A stretch of 64,000 bases of DNA, taken from positions 16,883 to 80,882 of the forward strand of contig NZ_LRML01000019.1 of the NCBI RefSeq assembly GCF_001647285.1. The letters run 5' to 3'. The notes under the pieces were generated by a model. That model had not been told where the DNA came from. It saw only the letters and a list, made by a program, of their open reading frames with translations, and did not search any database. Position 1 is the stretch's first letter; each line of letters begins with the position of its first letter. Positions 50,782-60,106 of this stretch are shown here, piece after piece. The translations under genes and the position numbers were made by a program. This DNA is from Rufibacter roseus (GTDB lineage: Bacteria > Bacteroidota > Bacteroidia > Cytophagales > Hymenobacteraceae).

Positions 50782-53091
50782 TTACTGCAAGGTAATGGTG
50801 GCTTTTTGGTCGCCTACCATTAAATCAAAAGCACCTGGCTCGGTTACCCACTTGCCGTCTTGCCCTACAAAGGCCAGGTCTTTGGCGGAAATGGTGAAGT
50901 CCACTATTTTTTCTTCGCCGGGCTGAAGGGAGATTTTAGAGAAAGCTCTTAATCTGCGGGCGCTTGGGGTGATGCTAGCGTACTGGTCGTGGCTGTACAG
51001 CTCAACGGCTTTCTTGCCAGCGCGGCTGCCGGTGTTCTTCACGCGCACAGACACACGTACATTGTCATTCTGACCGAAAGAGGTTCTGTCTACGCGCAGG
51101 TCTGAGATAGCAAAGGTGGTGTAGCTGAGGCCATGGCCAAACTGCCACAGCGGATTAAAGCCACGGTTCCCGGCCACGTTAGGTACATCTTCCCGAATGA
51201 TTTCGGTGCCTTTGTGGTCATAGGTCAGCACGTCGCCTACAAACCTTGGATATGTGAACGGCAGTACCCCATCTGGGTTATAATCACCGAACAATACATC
51301 GGCAATGGCCTGTGCCCCGAACGTAGACGGACGGTAGGCCAGCACCACGGCGTCTGCTAACGGTTCAATGGCAGACATAACGCGCGGACGGCCCTCCAGC
51401 AGAACAATAATCACGGGTTTGCCGGTTTCTTTTGCGGCACGCACCAACGCTTGTTGGTTTTCTTCCAGAGTTAGGTCATCAATCACGCCTGGGCTTTCAG
51501 CGTAGGCTTTTTCACCAAGGAAAAGCACAATGGCCTGCGCCTGGGCAGCGTCTCTTTTCAGTTGGGCAGTATTGTAGTTGGCGGCGGCTCCAAAATCAGC
51601 TACCGAGCGGGAAACCACTTTGTCTTTTCCAATCTCCGATTGCAATGCCTGTAATACGGTTTTGGCTTTTGCCGGATACTGTTTTTCCTCGTTGCCCTGC
51701 CACACGTACGACCAGCTGCCGTGCAGCGAAGCTAAGGTATTTGCGGTAGGTCCGGCTACTAAGATTTTGCTGTTTTTGCGTAGCGGAAGTGTCTGCTTTT
51801 CATTCTTGAGCAGGGTAATGCTTTCCAGAGCGGCCTGCAGGGCTACCTGGTCAAACTCCGGTTTGTTTACCGCGTTTTTCAGCTCAGCTTTAGGGAAAGG
51901 GTTTTCAAATAAGCCCAGTTTCTTTTTAAGCGTGAGAATACGGCGCACGGAGGTATTGATACGCTCTTCAGAGATAGTACCCTCTTTTACTAAGGCTATC
52001 AAATGGTCATAGAACGAATAGTCATACGGTACCATGCTCATGTCCAGACCAGCTTCCACGGCCATTCTTACCGCTTCTTTTGGCGTGGCGGCTACTTTGT
52101 GGCGGGTGTGCAGACGGATTACATCTTCCCAGTCAGAAACGGCCACGCCCTCAAAGCCCAGCTCGTTGCGCAGAATATCAGTAAGGTAGTATTTGCTGCC
52201 GTGTACCGGGGTGCCGTTTATTTCGCCGGAGTTAATCATAACGGTAGACGCACCGGCTTCAACGGCTGCTTTGAACGGCGGCAGGAAAATCTCGCGCAGC
52301 ATCTGCTCCGGAATGTAAGAAGGTGTACGGTCTTTACCTGTGGCCGGGGCCGAGTACCCTAAATAGTGCTTCATGCAGGAAGCCACCGTATAGTCGGTGT
52401 TCAGGTTGTCTTGCTCATAGCCTCTGATGGCGGCGGCGCCCATGGTTTTCACCACGTACACATCCTCGCCGAATGTTTCTTCAAAGCGTGGCCACAGCGA
52501 CTGGCGGCCTACATCCAGCACCGGGTCAAAATTCCACGGAATGCCAGAGGCTCTTGTTTCAATGGCGGTGATTTTGGCAGATTGGTTCACCAGATCTGGG
52601 TTACGGGTAGCGGCCATGCCTATGTTGTGCGGAAACAAGGTGGAACCAGCCAGGTAGTTGGCCCCGTGGATAGCATCAATGCCGTAAATCACCGGAATCT
52701 TCAGGCGGGTTTCTTTCGTGGCCACGTTCTGAACGGCGGTCAAAATGGTGTGCCACTCGTCCATGGTGTAGGCGCGGCCTTTCACGTTCAAAATGGAACC
52801 GATGTTGTGGTTCACCAGCACATCGCGCAGCTTGGCGTTGTCTACCACGGCAGCTTCGTTGTCCTGAAGAATCAGGTCAATGGTGAGTTGGGTCATCTGC
52901 CCCACTTTCTCCTCCACCGTCATTTTGGAGATCAAGTCTTCAATAAACGGGTCAGTGGCTTTGGCTGGGGTGGCCGTAGCCGCTTGGGCAGCCGTAGCCG
53001 CCGTTGTTGGGGTGGATTGGGTTGACTGGGTGCTGCCGCATGATTGCATCATGAGGGCGAACACCAGCAGGTATGGAGAGTACTTCTTCAT
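50782..53091 (-). CDS. bglX: GH3 beta-glucosidase, BglX-like (lipoprotein)
   Basis: 769 aa. Signal ending in lipobox MMQSC, then an Ala/Thr/Ser-rich linker. GH3 domain 1 with nucleophile Asp320 in VAVSDWEDV; later an alpha/beta sandwich domain and a C-terminal fibronectin III-like domain. It takes glucose (or mannose) from short beta-linked oligosaccharides, probably in the periplasm. First gene of the GH3-GH27-GH5-GH5 run and divergent from the HTCS regulator; a shared 16-bp motif lies upstream. Confidence 0.92.
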   Translation of the reverse strand: MKKYSPYLLVFALMMQSCGSTQSTQSTPTTAATAAQAATATPAKATDPFIEDLISKMTVEEKVGQMTQLTIDLILQDNEAAVVDNAKLRDVLVNHNIGSILNVKGRAYTMDEWHTILTAVQNVATKETRLKIPVIYGIDAIHGANYLAGSTLFPHNIGMAATRNPDLVNQSAKITAIETRASGIPWNFDPVLDVGRQSLWPRFEETFGEDVYVVKTMGAAAIRGYEQDNLNTDYTVASCMKHYLGYSAPATGKDRTPSYIPEQMLREIFLPPFKAAVEAGASTVMINSGEINGTPVHGSKYYLTDILRNELGFEGVAVSDWEDVIRLHTRHKVAATPKEAVRMAVEAGLDMSMVPYDYSFYDHLIALVKEGTISEERINTSVRRILTLKKKLGLFENPFPKAELKNAVNKPEFDQVALQAALESITLLKNEKQTLPLRKNSKILVAGPTANTLASLHGSWSYVWQGNEEKQYPAKAKTVLQALQSEIGKDKVVSRSVADFGAAANYNTAQLKRDAAQAQAIVLFLGEKAYAESPGVIDDLTLEENQQALVRAAKETGKPVIIVLLEGRPRVMSAIEPLADAVVLAYRPSTFGAQAIADVLFGDYNPDGVLPFTYPRFVGDVLTYDHKGTEIIREDVPNVAGNRGFNPLWQFGHGLSYTTFAISDLRVDRTSFGQNDNVRVSVRVKNTGSRAGKKAVELYSHDQYASITPSARRLRAFSKISLQPGEEKIVDFTISAKDLAFVGQDGKWVTEPGAFDLMVGDQKATITLQ

Positions 53092-53239
53092 ATAGTGTAA
53101 TTGGGGTTGTTATAGGTATCACAAAAACAAATCTGCTTTTGCCGGTTGGCTTTATACCAACTGCTCTAATACAATATTAACCTATCTTTTTGACCCATTT
53201 TGCGGGAAAATGGCATCCTTAACAAACGGTACTGCAAAA

Positions 53240-53255
53240 TGAAACATTTGATACC
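53240..53255 (+). promoter_or_regulatory. Candidate HTCS operator upstream of bglX
   Basis: TGAAACATTTGATACC, matching TGAAACATATGATACC upstream of the GH9 gene at 15 of 16 positions. It lies 149 bases before the bglX ATG, in reverse orientation to bglX, and 399 bases before the HTCS start. Binding by the HTCS AraC-type domain is inference. Confidence 0.6.
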
Positions 53256-53334
53256 GTGTAAAGGGAAATGAGGGGACGGTTAGAAAATTCCTGCACCATC
53301 ATTGCCTCCCCAAAGACCTTCATCTTTTAGAGCT

Positions 53335-53359
53335 GTTTTGCCTAAAATAGGCCAAAAAC
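53335..53359. repeat. Truncated palindromic repeat (25 bases)
   Basis: GTTTTGCCT...AGGCCAAAAAC. Ends resemble the 36-bp family but the T-run and A-run in the middle are missing, leaving a short stem. Confidence 0.5.
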
Positions 53360-53653
53360 GGCGGTTCAAGCTTCTATAACCTGCATCTTGTACAGATTTC
53401 ACCTTAGCGCTTCTATTGGCCGATGTCTCCTCCGCATTTGGCAAAGTTTTTAATAAATATTTAAAAGATGTGTGGTTTTGGTGGCTAGTTGTTTTTCTAA
53501 AAAGGCTTTTGAAATAGTTTATTATGGTATTTGTAAAAATTGAGATAAATTCAGGTCAGGAAAACTTGCTAGAAGCAGATGGGTGGCTCTTTTGTTAAGT
53601 TAAAACGATAGAAGAATGCTCAAGAGTTAACCTTTTCACCCCCTCTTATTCCT

Positions 53654-56600
53654 ATGCGCTTACATATAAAATTCTTACTGGTTATAATGAGTCTGGTCTT
53701 TTTAGCTCAGACGCATGCAGCCCCTATAGAACCTTACCGTTTCTCTCTCCTTGACATAAACAGTGGGTTGTCAAACAATCAGGTGAAGAGCTTTTTGAAA
53801 GACAGCAGGGGGTATATGTGGATTGGCACTGCCGCCGGCCTCAATCGGTTTGACGGGTACAAGTTCAAAGTATTCCGGTACCAGTCTAATGACTCCACCT
53901 CTCTTATAAACAATGACATTCTGAAGCTGAAAGAGGGGCCAGAGGGGAAAATTTGGGTGAAGACACCGTATGGCAGCTGTGTCTATAATCCAGAAAACGA
54001 ACAGTTTATCCGGAACCAACGCGATTTGCTACAGCTCTACAAACTACCAGAAAACGCGGTAGTGGAAGATGTGATGAAAGACAAAGAAGGAAACTTCTGG
54101 TTTGTGCTGGAAGGGAAGGGGCTTGCTAAATATAACCCACGTACCAAGGCCTCCGTGCATTTACGCCACTCCATCAACAGTAAAAATGGACTTAGTACCA
54201 ATTATATCTCCGCCATTGGCCAAACCACCACAGGTGATATTTGGGTTGTGCACCGCACCGGAATTCTAGAGCGGATAGATTACAGAAGCCTGAAGGTAGT
54301 GGAACGCAACAACGAGATCTACAAAAACTACAGCCAACAGCTGCTGGACTATGCCCTTACCGTTGACAGCGACAATGATCTGTGGCTGTACATGCAGGAA
54401 AAAGAAGGAGGTGTTTTTTACTTTAACAGCAAAGACAAATCTCTGCAGAATTTCCACAAGAATTCTTCGGCCGTAAAACTCAGCAGCAATCTTACCCGGG
54501 GCGTGGTAGAAGGGGAAAAAGGCAAAATCTGGATTGGCACAGACCACGGCGGCATAAACCTGCTAGACAAAAAATCGCTGGGGGTGCAGTACATCCGCCA
54601 CAATGAGGAAATCAGCAAGAGCCTTTCCCATAATAGCGTCAATACCCTGTATAAAGACAACGAGGGCATTATTTGGGTGGGTACATTTAAAAAAGGCGTC
54701 AACTACTACCATAAGAACATCATCCGTTTTCCCACTGTAAAGCGGCTGAACTCGGTGAAAAACAGCCTGCCCTATGACGATGTGAATGCATTTGCCGAAG
54801 ACGCAAAGGGAAATTTGTGGATTGGCACGAACGGGGGAGGACTGCTGTACCTGAACCGAGCTACCGGTGAGTATACCCGCTATACGCACAATGCAAAAGA
54901 CTCTAACAGCCTAGCCTCTGATATTATTGTTAGCCTGCTGGTAGACAGAAACAACAACCTATGGATAGGCACTTACCTGGGCGGCTTAGACAAATTCGAC
55001 GGGAAAACCTTTACGCATTTCAAACACGATCCCGCTGAACCAGCCAGCCTGTCTCACAACAACATCTGGGAACTGTACGAAGACCGGCAGGGGAACATAT
55101 GGATTGGTACTTTGCGCGGCGGGCTTGAATTGTACGACCCGGAGCAAAACGGATTCATCCATTCCACGGAAAAAGCGGGGAAATACCCTGTGCACTGCAA
55201 TTATATCTCCTCCATTGCCGAAGACCGGCACGGGAACCTGTGGGTAGGTGGTGGCTATGGTGTAGACGTGTTCCACAAAGACAGCGGCAAGAGTGCATTC
55301 TTCCTGCACGACCCTAAAAACCCTAGAAGCTTGGTCAGCAACAACATTACGTCTATTTACCGCGACCGCCGAAATAACATGTGGATAGGGACTACGGAAG
55401 GTTTGGACCTGTTCAATGAGAAAACGAACTCTTTTACCCACTTCACAAAAGGAAACGGTTTGCCCACTAATGCCATCACTGCTATAAAGGAAGACAACAG
55501 CGGTAACCTGTGGCTTAGTACCCAGAACGGAATCTCGCACCTGATCATCAGGCGTAATGCCAATGGCGATACCTACACCTTCCGGAATTTTGATGAACTA
55601 GACGGCCTGCAGGGAAAGTATTTCAATGAAAACGCTGGTTTCAGAACCTCTAAAGGTGAAATGGTTTTTGGGGGACCAAACGGATTCAACCTTTTCCATC
55701 CGTCGCAGATTCAAAAAAATGCCTTGGCGCCTAAGCTTGTGTTTACTGATTTTCAGCTGTTCAACAAAAGTCTTGAGCCCAACAAGTCGTTCCAGAACCG
55801 AATTATTCTTACCAAAAACCTAGCTGATACAAAAGAAATCACGTTGGAGCACAACCACAATGTGTTCTCCATTGAATTTGCTGCCCTTAACTACATCCAC
55901 TCTGAAAAGAACCGGTACCGCTACAAGTTAGAAGGCTTTGACAAGCAATGGCAGACGGTAGACAGCCACAACCGCAGGGTTTCTTATACCAACCTAGACC
56001 CGGGCGACTATGAGTTTAAAGTAGTGGCCGCCAACAATGATGGTGTCTGGAACAAGGAAGGCATTAGTATGAAAATTACCGTATTGGCTCCTTTTTGGCG
56101 TACCCCGTTGGCGTACCTGCTGTATTTCGCAGCATTAGTAGCCGCCTTGGTCTTTTTGCGGAGAGTGGAGCTAAACAAAGCTAAATCTAAATTCTTACTG
56201 GAACAGGAAAGGAGAGATGCAAGGCAGCTGCATGAGCTTGACCTGATGAAGATAAAGTTCTTTACCAACGTGAGCCATGAATTCCGCACCCCCCTTACGC
56301 TAATTCTGGCACCCATTGAAAAGCTGCTGAAAACCAGCACAGACCCAGAGCATCAACAGCAGTTCCAGATGATCAACAAGAACGCCAAGCGCTTGCTCAA
56401 CATGGTAAACCAGCTGCTAGATTTCAAGAAGATTGATGTGGAAGACCTGAGCCTAACCTTGTCTGAAGGAGATATAGTGGAGTTTGTGCAGGAAACTGTA
56501 GATTCTTTTGTAGATCTTTCTGACAAAAAATGCGTGTCACTTTCCTTCCAGACAGGTGTTGAGGCGTTGCATACTGCCTTTGACAAAGACAAGCTGGAGA

Positions 56601-57832
56601 AAGTGCTTTTCAACCTGCTGTCTAACGCCTTTAAGTTCACTCCAGAGCACGGTAAAATTGACGTTGCCCTTAATTGTCTGGACAACGATTCTTCCTCTGA
56701 AGGGCTGAAGGTGCTGGAGATAAAAGTGAAGGACACGGGTATTGGTATTGCCAAAGAAAATCAGAAGAAGATTTTCGAGCGCTTTTTCCGAGAGGAAGTA
56801 CCCAGCAACATGGTGAACCAAGGCAGTGGCATCGGGTTGGCCTTAGCAAATGAATTTATAAGCCTGCACGGCGGAATGATTTCCGTAGATAGCACTCCTG
56901 GTCAGGGGAGCTGCTTTACCGTTTCCATGCCTGTGAAAGAACTGGCAAAACCCGCCGCTGAGAAATTGGTGGGGCAGGCTGAAGGGCAGAGAGAGGTAGA
57001 GGCATTGCCCACAGAAGAGCTGGAAACGCTGCCGCAGTCAATCACCCTATCTTCAGAAAACAAGCCGGTAGTGTTGGTGGTTGAAGATAATGAAGATTTC
57101 AGATTCTACCTGCAAGACAGCCTAAATCCCTATTTCCAGGTGCTGGAGGCTCGTGACGGAAAAGAGGGCTGGCAAAAAGCCTTGTCACATCTGCCCGACC
57201 TGATAGTGAGTGATTTGATGATGCCTGAGCTGAACGGCATGGATTTCTGTAAGAAAATCAAAGCAGACCCCCGTACTTCCCAAATTCCGTTTGTGTTGCT
57301 CACCGCCCACGCCTCAGAAGAAAAACAGCTGAAAGGACTTAACCTAGGGGCGAACGACTACCTGACCAAACCCTTCCATTTTGAATTCCTGCTTTCCAGA
57401 ATCAAGAACCTGATAACTCAGAAAGAGCTTCTGCAGAAAGCTTATGAGAAGAAAATCAGCGTACAGACTACCCAAGAGAAAATTGTTTCACTAGACGATA
57501 AGCTGATTCAGAAAGCTATCAAGTACGTGGAAGACAATCTTTCAGACCCAGAATTGACGGTGGAGGAAATGAGCCGGGAGCTTGGGGTAAGTCGGGTGCA
57601 CCTGTACAAAAAAATGGTAGCCATAACTGGTCAAACGCCTGTAGAATTCATTCGGAAAATAAGGTTGCAACACGCCTCACAGCTTCTGGAGAAAAGTCAG
57701 TTAACGGTGGCTGAGGTTGCTTATAAAGTTGGATTCAATAACCGTAAGTATTTTACTAAATACTTCAAAGAGGAATACCAGATTCTGCCTTCACAGTATG
57801 CTGATATCAAACAGAGAGAAGCAGTAGTGTAG
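53654..57832 (+). CDS. Hybrid two-component system regulator (HTCS)
   Basis: 1392 aa. Signal peptide, then a sensor of two-bladed-propeller repeats (about 30-690, with recurrent G-x-I/L-W-I-G-T motifs) and a Y_Y_Y domain (about 715-800). A single membrane segment (about 810-830) precedes a kinase with His875 in NVSHEFRTPL and ATP-binding NLLSNAFKFT and GIGLALANEF. A receiver with phospho-acceptor Asp1187 in VSDLMMPEL comes next. The AraC-type DNA-binding domain at the C-terminus has VSRVHLYKKM and AYKVGFNNRKYF. Such proteins sense oligosaccharides in the periplasm and activate nearby hydrolase genes. Position between the bglX run and GH9 makes it the local mannan/glucan regulator. Confidence 0.95.
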   Translation: MRLHIKFLLVIMSLVFLAQTHAAPIEPYRFSLLDINSGLSNNQVKSFLKDSRGYMWIGTAAGLNRFDGYKFKVFRYQSNDSTSLINNDILKLKEGPEGKIWVKTPYGSCVYNPENEQFIRNQRDLLQLYKLPENAVVEDVMKDKEGNFWFVLEGKGLAKYNPRTKASVHLRHSINSKNGLSTNYISAIGQTTTGDIWVVHRTGILERIDYRSLKVVERNNEIYKNYSQQLLDYALTVDSDNDLWLYMQEKEGGVFYFNSKDKSLQNFHKNSSAVKLSSNLTRGVVEGEKGKIWIGTDHGGINLLDKKSLGVQYIRHNEEISKSLSHNSVNTLYKDNEGIIWVGTFKKGVNYYHKNIIRFPTVKRLNSVKNSLPYDDVNAFAEDAKGNLWIGTNGGGLLYLNRATGEYTRYTHNAKDSNSLASDIIVSLLVDRNNNLWIGTYLGGLDKFDGKTFTHFKHDPAEPASLSHNNIWELYEDRQGNIWIGTLRGGLELYDPEQNGFIHSTEKAGKYPVHCNYISSIAEDRHGNLWVGGGYGVDVFHKDSGKSAFFLHDPKNPRSLVSNNITSIYRDRRNNMWIGTTEGLDLFNEKTNSFTHFTKGNGLPTNAITAIKEDNSGNLWLSTQNGISHLIIRRNANGDTYTFRNFDELDGLQGKYFNENAGFRTSKGEMVFGGPNGFNLFHPSQIQKNALAPKLVFTDFQLFNKSLEPNKSFQNRIILTKNLADTKEITLEHNHNVFSIEFAALNYIHSEKNRYRYKLEGFDKQWQTVDSHNRRVSYTNLDPGDYEFKVVAANNDGVWNKEGISMKITVLAPFWRTPLAYLLYFAALVAALVFLRRVELNKAKSKFLLEQERRDARQLHELDLMKIKFFTNVSHEFRTPLTLILAPIEKLLKTSTDPEHQQQFQMINKNAKRLLNMVNQLLDFKKIDVEDLSLTLSEGDIVEFVQETVDSFVDLSDKKCVSLSFQTGVEALHTAFDKDKLEKVLFNLLSNAFKFTPEHGKIDVALNCLDNDSSSEGLKVLEIKVKDTGIGIAKENQKKIFERFFREEVPSNMVNQGSGIGLALANEFISLHGGMISVDSTPGQGSCFTVSMPVKELAKPAAEKLVGQAEGQREVEALPTEELETLPQSITLSSENKPVVLVVEDNEDFRFYLQDSLNPYFQVLEARDGKEGWQKALSHLPDLIVSDLMMPELNGMDFCKKIKADPRTSQIPFVLLTAHASEEKQLKGLNLGANDYLTKPFHFEFLLSRIKNLITQKELLQKAYEKKISVQTTQEKIVSLDDKLIQKAIKYVEDNLSDPELTVEEMSRELGVSRVHLYKKMVAITGQTPVEFIRKIRLQHASQLLEKSQLTVAEVAYKVGFNNRKYFTKYFKEEYQILPSQYADIKQREAVV

Positions 57833-57867
57833 AACCACACTTTCACGTACTGGTGAACTTCATCTTG

Positions 57868-57911
57868 AAACCAACAGCCATAATGATACCGGCTGTTGGT
57901 TTTGTTTTTTG
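57868..57911 (+). terminator. Terminator of the HTCS gene
   Basis: AAACCAACAGCC pairs with GGCTGTTGGTTT around ATAATGATACC, then a T-rich tail TGTTTTTT. It runs into the 36-bp palindrome. Confidence 0.8.
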
Positions 57912-57939
57912 CCTGTTTTTCGAAAAAGAGCTCCAAAAC
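57904..57939. repeat. 36-bp palindromic repeat, copy 20
   Basis: GTTTTTTGCCTG...GCTCCAAAAC copy fused to the tail of the HTCS terminator. Confidence 0.7.
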
Positions 57940-58119
57940 AGATTTTGGAATCAGTCACCTCAAACTATTTATTGAATTTGAAGTGGGAAAGGCTAGGCAT
58001 GGCTCTTTCTGAAGTTTATTATAAGAATTTCATATTGTTCTTGAATGCCTGCTACAAAAGTTTGCTTTGTGAACAAACAGAATGAATACAGCAAAGGGTT
58101 AACACCTGAGGAGCACATC

Positions 58120-58135
58120 TGAAACATATGATACC
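58120..58135 (+). promoter_or_regulatory. Candidate HTCS operator upstream of GH9
   Basis: TGAAACATATGATACC, 100 bases before the GH9 ATG and in the same orientation. Partner of 53240-53255 (one mismatch). Confidence 0.6.
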
Positions 58136-58234
58136 CTTCTTTACTTAACAGACTTCCTAATTTAGCCTCTGGTAATAATAGCTGAGCCCGCTTGTTTGGC
58201 TGCTGCCAGTTGAAGGATAAATGGATGAACTGAT

Positions 58235-60031
58235 ATGCAAAGATTTTCTACATTAATAGGTGTAATCTTAATAGGTTTAAGTGCCTCTTGTACGCAGGTC
58301 CAGAAGTCGGGCTCTGCGGTCACAGAGTTACAAGGGCAGGAATCAATTCGGTTAAACCAAATAGGTTTTTACCCTAACGCCCCAAAGGTTGCCATTGTAA
58401 CGGGGAAGAGTACTGGTGATAAATTTTACCTGAAAACCCAAGACCTGTCTAAAACTGTTTTTACTGGTTCTTTATCAGAATCACAGCTAACTGAATTATC
58501 TAAAAAGCCAACTAGGGTGGCGGACTTTAGCCAGTTCACCAAGCCTGGGGTGTATGTACTGGATATTCCGGGGGTGGGGCAGTCTTATCCTTTTGAAATA
58601 AAGCAGCAGGTGCACCAAGAGGTGGCGGCGGCAGCTATGAAAGGGTTTTATTTCCAGCGACTGTCTGTGGACCTGCCCGTACAATTTGCCGGTAAATGGC
58701 ACAGGCCCGCGGGTCATCCAGATGTAGAAGTACTGGTACACCCTTCAGCGGCAACAGCTCAACGTCCGGCAGGTACGGTTATTTCCTCCCCTAAGGGTTG
58801 GTATGATGCCGGCGACTATAATAAATATATAGTCAACAGTGGCATTACTATGGGTACGCTGCTCTCGGCGTATGAAGATTTTCCGCAGTTCTTTAAAGAA
58901 CAAGACCTGAACATACCTGAAAGTGGCAACAATGTTCCTGATTTATTAGATGAGTCGCTTTGGAACCTGCGCTGGATGCTTACTATGCAAGACCCTCTTG
59001 ACGGAGGGGTGTACCACAAACTCACCAACGCTAATTTTGAGGGTATGGTCATGCCGCATGAGGCAACCAGCACTAGGTATGTGGTGCAGAAAGGAACTGC
59101 CGCCTCTCTTGATTTTGCGGCAGTTATGGCGCAGGCCAGTAGAGTGTTCAAAAGCTACGGGAGGGAGTTTCCTGGTTTGTCAGACTCTTGTTTAACAGCT
59201 GCCAAGAAGGCTTGGGAGTGGGCAAAGAAGAACCCAAAGGTATTATATGACCAAGATGCCATGAATAAGTCGTTTGATCCAGACGTGAACACAGGTGCGT
59301 ATGGTGACAAAGATGTAAGCGATGAGTTCATTTGGGCAGCGGCAGAGCTATACATCACTACTGGTCAAGACAGTTACTATACCTCTGTCAATATGGTGCC
59401 TGATGCTAAAATGCCAATTCCCAGCTGGCCACAGGTGAGGTTGCTTGGCTACTACACCCTGATGCGGAACATTGAAAAACTTTCACCGGTCGCCAAAATT
59501 GATGTAGGGGTAATAAAAGACAGACTGGTTCAATTAGCAAATGAAATGGTGCAAGGCGGGGCTGCCGGTGCCTATAGAACTGTTATGGGGCGGGTGACGG
59601 AAGATTACATTTGGGGAAGCAGCTCCGTAGCGGCCAATCAGGGCATTGTGCTGGTGCAGGCTTATAAACTAACAGGGGATAAGAAATACCTGACGGCGGC
59701 GCTTTCAAACTTAGATTACCTTTTAGGCAGAAACGCAGTGGGCTACTCTTTTGTGACAGGTTTTGGAGAAAAATCTACCAAATTCCCGCATCACCGCCCA
59801 TCAGTGGCAGACAAAGTGGTTGAGCCTGTGCCTGGCTTACTTTCCGGTGGTACCAATGCCAATGCCAATAAACAAGATAAGTGCGAAGGTTATACTTCTA
59901 GCTTCCCGGATGAAATGTATTTAGACCACGACTGCTCATACGCCTCCAATGAAATTGCCATCAATTGGAACGCACCTTTGGTTTATTTAGCCAGTGCCCT
60001 GGAGGCTTTGCACAAAGAGGCAGGATTATAA
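58235..60031 (+). CDS. GH9 cellulase/glucanase with N-terminal Ig domain (lipoprotein)
   Basis: 598 aa. Signal with lipobox-like GLSASC. CelD_N-type Ig domain (about 35-125) starts IRLNQIGFYPN. The GH9 catalytic domain has GWYDAGDYNKY with Asp191/Asp194 and the terminal general acid Glu573 in CSYASNEIAINWNAP; TGFGEKSTKFPHHRPS is the conserved His region. It hydrolyses beta-1,4-glucan, possibly the glucan part of glucomannan. Downstream of the HTCS gene, same strand. Confidence 0.92.
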   Translation: MQRFSTLIGVILIGLSASCTQVQKSGSAVTELQGQESIRLNQIGFYPNAPKVAIVTGKSTGDKFYLKTQDLSKTVFTGSLSESQLTELSKKPTRVADFSQFTKPGVYVLDIPGVGQSYPFEIKQQVHQEVAAAAMKGFYFQRLSVDLPVQFAGKWHRPAGHPDVEVLVHPSAATAQRPAGTVISSPKGWYDAGDYNKYIVNSGITMGTLLSAYEDFPQFFKEQDLNIPESGNNVPDLLDESLWNLRWMLTMQDPLDGGVYHKLTNANFEGMVMPHEATSTRYVVQKGTAASLDFAAVMAQASRVFKSYGREFPGLSDSCLTAAKKAWEWAKKNPKVLYDQDAMNKSFDPDVNTGAYGDKDVSDEFIWAAAELYITTGQDSYYTSVNMVPDAKMPIPSWPQVRLLGYYTLMRNIEKLSPVAKIDVGVIKDRLVQLANEMVQGGAAGAYRTVMGRVTEDYIWGSSSVAANQGIVLVQAYKLTGDKKYLTAALSNLDYLLGRNAVGYSFVTGFGEKSTKFPHHRPSVADKVVEPVPGLLSGGTNANANKQDKCEGYTSSFPDEMYLDHDCSYASNEIAINWNAPLVYLASALEALHKEAGL

Positions 60032-60068
60032 ATTCAAGACAATAATAGTAGGATAGGATTAATCTAGA

Positions 60069-60097
60069 AAAAGCGCAGGTATTTTACCTGCGCTTTT
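60069..60097. terminator. Bidirectional terminator between GH9 and SASA esterase
   Basis: AAAGCGCAGGTA/TACCTGCGCTTT stem with a 5-base loop, T-rich on both outgoing strands. The two flanking genes converge here. Confidence 0.85.
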
Positions 60098-60106
60098 CTT
60101 TTATGC

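Larger units (their letters stand above)
53092..53653. other. Divergent control region between bglX and the HTCS gene
   Basis: 562 bases without a gene. Holds a candidate operator (53240-53255), a truncated palindrome (53335-53359), and presumably the promoters of both genes. Confidence 0.6.
57833..58234. other. Intergenic with terminator, palindrome and GH9 promoter region
   Basis: 402 bases. A terminator hairpin and the 36-bp palindrome follow the HTCS stop; the candidate operator at 58120 and the GH9 promoter occupy the rest. Confidence 0.6.
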
